5,078 nt of DNA from Alphaproteobacteria bacterium (GTDB lineage: Bacteria; Pseudomonadota; Alphaproteobacteria; UBA6615). The stretch spans positions 1 to 5,078 of the forward strand of contig JABDJY010000227.1 in NCBI GenBank assembly GCA_013003285.1. Reading direction: 5' to 3'. Below the pieces are notes generated by a model that did not search any database, had not been told where the DNA came from, and saw nothing but the letters and a program-made list of their open reading frames with translations. The translations under genes and the position numbers were made by a program. Positions 1 through 4,896 of the stretch are shown here, piece by piece; within the stretch, counting starts at the first letter, position 1; each line of letters starts with the position of its first letter.

Positions 1-150
1 GTACCGGGTGAGCCGGAGCGCTTGTCGCGGGTCGCGCGCAACGCCGACGGCGTACCGCTCGACCGCGAAAGCTGGGAGCAGTTACTCGGCGCCGGCGAGA
101 CGCTGGGTCTGGCGCGGGCCGAGGCGCTGACGATCGCCGGATTGGGATAG
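1..150 (+). CDS. C-terminal end of a malate/L-lactate dehydrogenase family (Ldh_2-type) NAD(P)-dependent oxidoreductase, 5' truncated by window
   Basis: Frame 1 is open from the first base to a TAG stop at 148-150, giving 49 residues. The visible tail begins VPGEPE, then has a basic stretch with R and a G-V-P-L segment, a Trp (W-E-Q-L-L), and a closing L-G-L. This order (VPGE, R-rich helix, G-[IV]-P-[LV], W, L) is the usual C-terminus of the malate/L-lactate/ureidoglycolate/sulfolactate dehydrogenase family, which is distinct from the Rossmann-fold LDH/MDH family. These enzymes oxidise 2-hydroxy acids with NAD(P) in the cytoplasm. The substrate cannot be told from the tail, and the catalytic and cofactor-binding parts lie outside the window. 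The next gene starts 60 bp downstream on the same strand, so co-transcription is possible, although a hairpin sits at the stop codon. Confidence 0.65.
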   Translation, partial: VPGEPERLSRVARNADGVPLDRESWEQLLGAGETLGLARAEALTIAGLG

Positions 151-159
151 AATCCGGCG
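135..159 (+). terminator. Perfect 9-bp inverted repeat spanning the stop codon of the dehydrogenase-family gene (candidate terminator or mRNA 3' stabiliser)
   Basis: The arms CGCCGGATT (135-143) and AATCCGGCG (151-159) are exactly complementary around a 7-base loop (144-150). The TAG stop at 148-150 lies in the loop. No T-run follows the hairpin (the next bases are ctaaccctgctctgtt), so it does not fit a textbook intrinsic terminator. It could be a U-tract-less terminator, a 3'-end stabiliser, or an inert structure. The inverted repeat is seen directly; its function is inferred. Confidence 0.35.
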
Positions 160-210
160 CTAACCCTGCTCTGTTATGCAGACCCACACCGTGAACAGGA
201 GAAAATCCCC

Positions 211-1032
211 ATGAGCGACGAGTTTGGCACATTGCGCATTGAGCGCCGCGATTCAGTCGCGGTTATTCACATGATCAATTTAACCGAGGGCATTCAGGCG
301 GGAAGGACGCTGGACTTCCACTGGGAGATAGGCGTGGCGCTGGGCCAATTGCGCGATGACCAGGACGTACGGGTGGTCATCCTCACCGGGGCGCGGGACG
401 GCGAGTTCATGGTGGCGCCGCGCACGGACGTCTATGAAGAGCCCGGCGCCCTGGGCGGCCACAACGATCCCAAAGGTTCGTGGAAGGTATTTAACGGCAT
501 CATCCGCGCCCACCAAACATTGACCGAAATGGAGAAACCCGTGATCGCGCGGGTGAATGGCGACGCGGTCGGCTTCGGCCAGAGCCTGATGTTGGGCTGC
601 GACATCATCGTGGCACGCGACGATGCGCGCATCGCCGACATGCACATGGCCATGGGCGATGTGGCGCCCTACGGCCCGCCCTTCGCCATTGTGCCGGGCG
701 ACGGTGGGGCCTCGCTCATCCCGCTCTATATGGCGCCGCCCCTGGCCAAGGAATATCTAATGCTGGGCAAGGAATACACTGCCGCGCAATTGGCCGAGAT
801 GCACATGATCAACTATGCGGTGCCGCTCGAAGATTTGGATACCACTGTCGATCGGCTGGTCGGCAAACTGTTGGAGAAGCCGCCGCTCGCCCTGGCCTGG
901 ACCAAACGGACGGTGAACCGCCATATCGCGGCCCAGCACAATATGACCCTGGACGCCGGCGCCGCTTACGAGATGGTCAACTTCCTGCAATGGGAACGCC
1001 AGGGCTTCAAGCAGGATATGGATTTCGAATAG
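211..1032 (+). CDS. Crotonase-fold protein, enoyl-CoA hydratase/isomerase family, with non-canonical active-site residues
   Basis: This 273-residue protein has the usual length of the family. The ATG is supported by AGGAGA at 197-202 with 8 bases spacing. The crotonase core is clear: VVILTG (55-60), KPVIARVNGDAVGFG (109-123), LGCDIIVARDDARIAD (128-143), then VPGDGGASLIPL and a helix with LAKEYLMLGKE (178-188), and the C-terminal PPLALAWTK (224-232). The family binds acyl-CoA thioesters and stabilises an enolate in an oxyanion hole, in the cytoplasm. Aligned by eye to classical enoyl-CoA hydratase, the two catalytic glutamates correspond here to Ser125 and His145. The first oxyanion segment, normally F-x-A-G-x-D, reads V-A-P-R-T-D (68-73). 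Simple hydration is therefore doubtful; isomerase, hydrolase, decarboxylase or C-C lyase chemistry is possible. The family call is firm and the reaction is unknown. The gene converges on the histidine kinase gene 43 bp downstream. Confidence 0.92.
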   Translation: MSDEFGTLRIERRDSVAVIHMINLTEGIQAGRTLDFHWEIGVALGQLRDDQDVRVVILTGARDGEFMVAPRTDVYEEPGALGGHNDPKGSWKVFNGIIRAHQTLTEMEKPVIARVNGDAVGFGQSLMLGCDIIVARDDARIADMHMAMGDVAPYGPPFAIVPGDGGASLIPLYMAPPLAKEYLMLGKEYTAAQLAEMHMINYAVPLEDLDTTVDRLVGKLLEKPPLALAWTKRTVNRHIAAQHNMTLDAGAAYEMVNFLQWERQGFKQDMDFE

Positions 1033-1036
1033 AACT

Positions 1037-1065
1037 CGCGCGGAACAGCTTCTGAAGCTGGCGCG
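1037..1065. terminator. Inverted repeat in the 43-bp gap between convergent genes (candidate bidirectional terminator)
   Basis: CAGCTTC (1046-1052) and GAAGCTG (1054-1060) are perfectly complementary about a single central base; physically this is a 6-bp stem with a CTG loop. The flanks CGCGC (1037-1041) and GCGCG (1061-1065) can extend the stem past a 4-base GGAA bulge on the left. Its place between two convergent stop codons (1032 and 1076) is where a shared terminator is expected. Neither strand shows a T-run after the stem, so termination strength is uncertain. Confidence 0.4.
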
Positions 1066-1075
1066 ATACCGGGGG

Positions 1076-3751
1076 CTATGCCGCCAGCGCGTCGTGGATG
1101 ACTTGAGCGAGTTCGTCGCGCTTGAAAGGTTTAGTCAGGAGGGCCTCGTCGAAACCCGGTATCTTGTCGGTCGAATAGAGATAGCCGGCATAACCCGACA
1201 TGAAGACGACTTTCAGTTCCGGATAGCGGCTCATCGCTGAGGCCGCCAGCTCCAAACCAGAAACCGTTCCCGGTAAGACGACGTCAGACAGCAGCAAATC
1301 TATTTTATTCGGGTCTTGCTCGAGGATGCGCATGGCGCCAGCGGCATCACCGGCCCGCAACACGCGATAACCCAACCCCTCCAAAAGAATGACTGTGGAC
1401 TCACGGACATCGGGGTCATCTTCCAGCACCAGGATGACCTCCTGCTGTCCCTGTCGTGCACCATTGTTTAGCGTTATCTCGGTTGGTTCGGTGGCGACCG
1501 CCGAACGCGGTAGACACAATTTGATTTCGCTACCCTCTGCCGGCGTGCTGTCGATAACCGCATAACCGCCTGATTGCCGCGCGAAGCCGTAGACCATCGA
1601 CAGGCCGAGACCGCTACCTTCGCCAACACCCTTCGTCGTGTAGAAAGGCTCGAATGCGCGCTCAGCTACCTCTTTCGGCATGCCGAACCCGGTATCACGA
1701 ACCGAAATTTGTACATATTCACCGGCGGCCATCTCATCACTGGCGCCAAGGTCACCGTCCCGTAGCTCGACATTAGAGCAACATATTTCGAGCCTGCCAC
1801 CACTAGGCATTGCATCACGCGCATTGATCGACAAATTCAGCAGGGCATTTTCGAGTTGTCCGCGATCCGCTAGCACCGGCCATAATCCTTTCGGAATATC
1901 GACGGAAACTTTGACGGGTTTTCCCAAGGTGCGCCGAATGAGATCGAGCAGGCCGGGAATCAACTCAGCCAGGTCGATCGCTTGCGGTTCCATGGGTTGT
2001 TGACGGGCAAACGCCAATAAGCGTTGAGTCAGCTCGGCGCCCCGTGTTGCGGCGCGCTCAATCGTGGCCAGCAACCGGTCGTCGCCGATCTTATCACCCA
2101 GCAGTTCCGCATTGTTTGTAATGACCGCCAAAAGATTGTTGAAATCATGCGCCACGCCACCGGTCAATTGACCAATCGCCTCCATCTTCTGGGACTGTCG
2201 AAGTTTCTCCTCGCTGGCGTGCAGTCTTTCCTCGGCGCGTTTATATTCGGTGATCTCGCATCCTGACCCGCGGTATCCGATGAACGTCCCATCGTCGTCG
2301 TAAATAGGTATCCCGCTAGTGCGAAGCCATCTGGTCACGCCATCTGGTCCCGTGCTCTCGTATTCAAAGTTTCGAAATGGTCTGCGGGCGTGCAGCGTCG
2401 CAAGATGTTTCGCCCAGCCAATGTGATCGTAATTTTCATCCAGGATATCTTCGCGGGTTTTGCCGTAAAGCCATTCTGGTGGAATGCCGATGACCCGATC
2501 TAAGTTTTCAGAGACATAGGTGAACCGAAAATCGGCATCCATTTCCCAAAACCAATCAGCAGTAGCGTCCGCATAATTTTTGAACCGCTGTTCGCTTTCG
2601 CGTAAATCTTGGGTTCGTTCTGCGATCCGCTGCTCGAGCTCCTTATGAGTGTTTCGGAGCTCTTGCTCGCGCATTCGCAGTTCGCGGGTGCGTTCGGTAA
2701 CGCGATCCTCAAGCTCGATATGATTTTGCTGAATCGTATTGGCCATGGCGTTGAAACGGCCCAGCAGATTACGCAATTCGAAGGGTGCTAACTTTGCGCC
2801 AAGTTCCGCCCGCGCGGAAATATTTCCGTCGCCTAATCGACGCGCTGCGTCGGCCATGGCGGCGATCGGCCCGACTAAATAACCTGTGACGAACCAAGCG
2901 ACGGCCAGGGCGACCAGAAATCCGCCCATGATGACCGCCAATGTGAAGAGACGAACGCTGTTCGCTTTGGCCTCTAACTCCGAGAAGGGCTGTGGGATCA
3001 TGACCCCCCAGCCGGGACCGGCGACGCTGGTGAAGCCGGCGATCATGTCGTCTTCGAAGGCCGGCGAATAGAATTTCGAGATACCGGTTTCACCATTCAT
3101 CATGCTCTGAACGGCCGGAACATCCGAAAGATCCTTCCGGTTTAAAACCCAATCGTTCAGGGGATGGGCGATAACCTGGCCTTTCCGATCGACGATCGCG
3201 GCGTGTCCCAGCGTGCCAAAGGCGACGGCATTGCTGAGGCCGCGGAGGTAGCTCGTGTTCATCGCGCCCACAGCGAGGAGGTCTTCGCGCCGTTGGATCA
3301 GATAGATCACGGGATCGTTTTGCGGGTTGGGAAGAACACCCGTGATGTTTGTCTGGTTCTCTGTTGCCGCTGACATGAACATTGCCAACCGGTCCTTCGG
3401 GATAACGTCTGGGCAAGGAACCGACCCCTGTCCAACGGCGTGAACAACGTTTCCGGTCGCCGCATTGGCGATGCATATATGTTCGAAATTCACATTTCTC
3501 ATGAGCCTATTCGCGCCCTCGAGCGAACGGCCGTTTATCGTGTTGGTAACTAACAAGTCGAATACGGACACCGCGTCGCGGTGATAACGTTCCATAGCCA
3601 GTTTAAGGTGGCGCGCCAGCAGGAGATGCTGATCGGACACGCGGTCCACTTCGTTTTGCAATGCTTTCGAGTGCGGCCAGACGCCGAGAAAGGCGACGGG
3701 AATCAGGGTAACCCCAATGAAGGCGATTAGGATAAGCCAGCGGAGTTTCAA
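1076..3751 (-). CDS. Membrane-bound hybrid sensor histidine kinase (Cache - HAMP - PAS - HisKA - HATPase_c - receiver)
   Basis: This 891-residue protein senses a signal outside the inner membrane and autophosphorylates. Order of parts: TM1 about 4-24; extracytoplasmic double-Cache-like sensor about 26-262; TM2 about 267-292; HAMP about 290-342; coiled coil with a duplicated signalling helix (346-390); PAS/PAC about 388-506 (FWEMD, then the PAC-like W-L-R-T-S-G and Y-R-G-S); HisKA with His535 in GGVAHDFNNL; ATPase N box N-x-x-x-N-A-R-D-A-M (Asn639, Asn643), G1 D-T-G-F-G (686-690), F box E-P-F-Y-T-T-K (701-707), G2 G-S-G-L-G-L (712-717); receiver about 772-889 with acidic Glu777/Asp778/Asp779, phospho-acceptor Asp823, Ser852 and Lys874. 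All key residues are present, so it should be active. The start is TTG: the next in-frame codon group upstream contains TAA only 3 codons away, and AAAGGG lies 9 bases upstream. No response regulator or Hpt gene adjoins, so its partner is elsewhere. It is preceded by a membrane-protein gene 23 bp upstream, probably in one operon. Confidence 0.95.
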   Translation of the reverse strand: MKLRWLILIAFIGVTLIPVAFLGVWPHSKALQNEVDRVSDQHLLLARHLKLAMERYHRDAVSVFDLLVTNTINGRSLEGANRLMRNVNFEHICIANAATGNVVHAVGQGSVPCPDVIPKDRLAMFMSAATENQTNITGVLPNPQNDPVIYLIQRREDLLAVGAMNTSYLRGLSNAVAFGTLGHAAIVDRKGQVIAHPLNDWVLNRKDLSDVPAVQSMMNGETGISKFYSPAFEDDMIAGFTSVAGPGWGVMIPQPFSELEAKANSVRLFTLAVIMGGFLVALAVAWFVTGYLVGPIAAMADAARRLGDGNISARAELGAKLAPFELRNLLGRFNAMANTIQQNHIELEDRVTERTRELRMREQELRNTHKELEQRIAERTQDLRESEQRFKNYADATADWFWEMDADFRFTYVSENLDRVIGIPPEWLYGKTREDILDENYDHIGWAKHLATLHARRPFRNFEYESTGPDGVTRWLRTSGIPIYDDDGTFIGYRGSGCEITEYKRAEERLHASEEKLRQSQKMEAIGQLTGGVAHDFNNLLAVITNNAELLGDKIGDDRLLATIERAATRGAELTQRLLAFARQQPMEPQAIDLAELIPGLLDLIRRTLGKPVKVSVDIPKGLWPVLADRGQLENALLNLSINARDAMPSGGRLEICCSNVELRDGDLGASDEMAAGEYVQISVRDTGFGMPKEVAERAFEPFYTTKGVGEGSGLGLSMVYGFARQSGGYAVIDSTPAEGSEIKLCLPRSAVATEPTEITLNNGARQGQQEVILVLEDDPDVRESTVILLEGLGYRVLRAGDAAGAMRILEQDPNKIDLLLSDVVLPGTVSGLELAASAMSRYPELKVVFMSGYAGYLYSTDKIPGFDEALLTKPFKRDELAQVIHDALAA
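2582..2716 (-). repeat. Tandemly duplicated signalling helix (25-residue period) inside the kinase
   Basis: Kinase residues 346-365 (E-L-E-D-R-V-T-E-R-T...) and 371-390 (E-L-E-Q-R-I-A-E-R-T...) match at 11 of 20 aligned positions with a 25-residue offset. The motif LExRVxERTxEL is the common signalling helix that joins HAMP to PAS or HisKA. A 25-residue period equals 7+7+11, which is close to seven whole turns of a helix, so the duplication would keep the coiled-coil register between HAMP and PAS. The match is seen directly; the register argument is inferred. Confidence 0.6.
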
Positions 3752-3759
3752 AGCGAGTT

Positions 3760-3783
3760 ACCCTTTGGCGCGATTCAAAGGAT
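3760..3783 (-). promoter_or_regulatory. Stem-loop sequestering the kinase Shine-Dalgarno, overlapping the upstream stop codon (translational coupling element)
   Basis: On the minus-strand mRNA, AUCCUUUG pairs with CAAAGGGU around the 8-base loop AAUCGCGC, giving eight pairs, one of them G-U. The right arm holds the kinase Shine-Dalgarno AAAGGG (3761-3766), 9 bases before the TTG start. The left arm runs into the UGA stop (3775-3777) of the membrane-protein gene. A ribosome terminating there would occupy the left arm and free the Shine-Dalgarno. The pairing is seen in the sequence; the coupling is inferred. The stem is short, so the effect could be modest. Confidence 0.45.
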
Positions 3784-4212
3784 CGGGGACAACCATCCGA
3801 GAATGGCGCCATACAGTAAATGTATCACCAGAGCGGTTATCCAGCCGCGCTTGTGCCCCTTGACGCCAAACAGACCGTCTTGGAGAAAAATTGGCACGAA
3901 AATGAGCTGCGCGGCGATAAACAAGATGCCGCCCCAGATAAGGCCACGTACGAAGAGATCGCCGGGTAAAAGCGGTGCGACGACCGTCGCATAGAGCAGG
4001 GCGAAGACGATACCGTTCATGTGGATGACAAAAATGCCCCAGCTATATGGCGCGGGGCCTTCGAACGAGTCGCCGAAAGTCAGTTGGGTCATACCGCGCG
4101 GTAGATCGATGCGGGGCATGCCGTAGCGCGGTGCCCACAGGGCGAAAATCAGGTGAACATAGGTGGCGAGTATCCCCACCGCCGATACGTGAATGAAGAA
4201 TGCTAAACTCAT
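3775..4212 (-). CDS. Small four-helix integral membrane protein of unknown function
   Basis: The protein has 145 residues from an ATG at 4210-4212, chosen because GGGGGA (4217-4222) lies 5 bases upstream. An in-frame TTG at 4222-4224 would lie inside that Shine-Dalgarno and add only four residues. Four hydrophobic segments are visible at about 4-26, 57-80, 87-110 and 122-141. A polar loop (about 27-55) carries A-P-R-Y-G-M-P-R-I-D-L-P-R-G and F-G-D-S-F, and a short basic turn V-K-G-H-K-R-G precedes the last helix. Histidines lie in or near helices (H8, H20, H64, H131). I do not recognise the family with certainty; it resembles small uncharacterised DUF-type inner-membrane proteins of proteobacteria. 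The gene ends 23 bp before the hybrid kinase, and the kinase Shine-Dalgarno pairs with its 3' end. This makes it a candidate accessory or regulated partner of the kinase, which is an inference from layout only. Confidence 0.8.
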   Translation of the reverse strand: MSLAFFIHVSAVGILATYVHLIFALWAPRYGMPRIDLPRGMTQLTFGDSFEGPAPYSWGIFVIHMNGIVFALLYATVVAPLLPGDLFVRGLIWGGILFIAAQLIFVPIFLQDGLFGVKGHKRGWITALVIHLLYGAILGWLSPIL

Positions 4213-4216
4213 AATT

Positions 4217-4222
4217 TCCCCC
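4217..4222 (-). promoter_or_regulatory. Shine-Dalgarno GGGGGA deciding the ATG start of the membrane-protein gene
   Basis: The minus strand reads GGGGGAAATT directly before ATG, so the G-run sits 5 bases from the start. The upstream in-frame TTG begins at 4224 and overlaps this element, so it would lack its own ribosome site. The ATG at 4212 is therefore preferred. Confidence 0.6.
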
Positions 4223-4245
4223 AACTTCTACTGATTTACTACCAC

Positions 4246-4264
4246 CGCCGGCCCCAAACCGGCG
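4246..4264. repeat. 6-bp inverted repeat in the divergent spacer
   Basis: CGCCGG (4246-4251) and CCGGCG (4259-4264) are perfectly complementary around a 7-base loop. If the membrane-protein transcript starts near 4269 (see the -10-like site), this stem would form almost at the mRNA 5' end, where it could protect the message. It could also be an operator-like dyad. Only the dyad itself is seen. Confidence 0.35.
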
Positions 4265-4275
4265 TTCGAGCCCTT

Positions 4276-4281
4276 ACTATA
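4276..4281 (-). promoter_or_regulatory. Possible -10 element (TATAGT) for the membrane-protein/kinase unit
   Basis: TATAGT on the minus strand matches the sigma-70 -10 consensus at 5 of 6 positions and lies 63 bases before the ATG. With an 18-base spacer the best -35 candidate is TTCCGC, which matches TTGACA at only 3 of 6. A weak or activator-dependent promoter is possible, but so is chance. Confidence 0.25.
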
Positions 4282-4313
4282 GCCCCATAAGGAAGCTAGG
4301 CGGAAGAAGTCCA

Positions 4314-4427
4314 ATGCTGTTGATCTTCAGTCTCGCTGCGACGGGAATGACAGGTTATACGTTGAGGCTTGGAGAGTACCGGGCCGGGCTTATTGCCCGT
4401 GTTGAAATACTGAGGATATTCGTATGA
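4314..4427 (+). CDS. Possible 37-residue small ORF with hydrophobic N-terminus, stop overlapping the lipocalin-like gene start (ATGA)
   Basis: An ATG at 4314-4316 opens a 37-codon frame ending in TGA at 4425-4427, which overlaps the ATG of the next gene at 4424. GGAAG (4302-4306) lies 7 bases upstream as a plausible Shine-Dalgarno. The product starts MLLIFSLAATGMTGYTL, a short hydrophobic segment, and continues with a basic amphipathic tail (R-L-G-E-Y-R, then R-V-E-I-L-R). A 5-bp hairpin (CGGGC 4385-4389, GCCCG 4395-4399) lies inside it, 12 bases before the lipocalin-gene Shine-Dalgarno. I recognise no family. It could be a leader peptide that couples translation, a small membrane protein, or a chance open frame; GC-rich DNA often stays open for this length. 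Confidence 0.3.
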   Translation: MLLIFSLAATGMTGYTLRLGEYRAGLIARVEILRIFV

Positions 4428-4837
4428 ATTTGAGCCCTGACGACCTTATTGGCGTGTGGACGCTGGAAGCGACCTATCTGATCGATGACGAGGACAATCA
4501 AACGCCGGCCTTGGGCGACAACCCCACAGGCCGCATCTTGTACACCACCGATGGCTACATGGTGGCGATGACGGGGTATGGCGACCGCCAGCTGTCCGCC
4601 GATGCCAGCGATGCCGACAAGGCCGCGGCCTTCGACAGCTTTATGACCTATTCGGGCCGTTGGTCGGTCAGCGGAAATGTGGTCACCCACGAAATCGACC
4701 ACGCCACCGACCCGAATTGGGTGGGCAGCAGCCGGGAGCGAACAATCGATCATCAGGGCGATCGGATGGTATTTTCAGGCCTAAGCGGTGACGGCGTGAC
4801 CCGGGCGATTATTATTTGGCGGCGCGCCGAAGGATAG
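4424..4837 (+). CDS. Lipocalin-like domain protein (Lipocalin_5 type)
   Basis: The protein has 137 residues; the ATG is supported by GAGGA at 4412-4416 with 7 bases spacing. The single domain fills the protein. LIGVWTLEA (8-16) is the opening strand, with the Gly-x-Trp typical of lipocalin-like barrels. Next come P-T-G-R-I-L-Y-T-T-D-G-Y-M (34-46), Y-S-G-R-W-S-V (76-82), V-V-T-H-E-I-D (86-92), P-N-W-V-G (97-101) followed by R-E-R, and G-D-R-M-V-F (112-117). This series of motifs is the signature of the bacterial lipocalin-like family in which a GRLxYT-DGYM strand and a T-H strand recur. No signal peptide is visible, so it is probably cytoplasmic. The family likely binds a small hydrophobic ligand, but its role is generally unknown. 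It may belong with the small ORF upstream and the MFS gene 59 bp downstream. Confidence 0.9.
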   Translation: MNLSPDDLIGVWTLEATYLIDDEDNQTPALGDNPTGRILYTTDGYMVAMTGYGDRQLSADASDADKAAAFDSFMTYSGRWSVSGNVVTHEIDHATDPNWVGSSRERTIDHQGDRMVFSGLSGDGVTRAIIIWRRAEG

Positions 4838-4896
4838 GATTAGAAGGCCACAAACGACTTGTCTAAACACCGCCCCATGCCAACCCGCCCTAAACC

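Noticed and set aside
280..645. 121-codon open frame on the minus strand
   Set aside because: It lies entirely opposite the crotonase core, has low-complexity H/A/D/R composition typical of an antisense shadow of GC-rich coding DNA, and shows no recognisable domain.
3090..3476. 128-codon open frame on the minus strand in another phase of the kinase
   Set aside because: It overlaps the Cache-encoding part of the kinase. Its R/P/C/G-rich composition is that of a frame-shifted shadow, while the kinase frame has clear domain structure.
4222..4224. TTG as the start of the membrane-protein gene (149 residues)
   Set aside because: It overlaps the G-run that serves as Shine-Dalgarno for the ATG 12 bases downstream and has no ribosome site of its own.
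4319..4362. TTGATC with downstream TATACG as a sigma-70 promoter for the lipocalin-like gene
   Set aside because: The spacing between the two hexamers is about 30 bases, far from the usual 16-18, and no better -35 sits at the right distance.
4355..4753. 132-codon open frame opposite the lipocalin-like gene
   Set aside because: The plus-strand frame has family motifs, a good Shine-Dalgarno and sensible composition; the antisense frame has none of these.
4838..4896. Terminator between the lipocalin-like gene and the MFS gene
   Set aside because: Only a 4-bp ACAA/TTGT pairing was found and there is no T-run, so nothing supports a terminator here.
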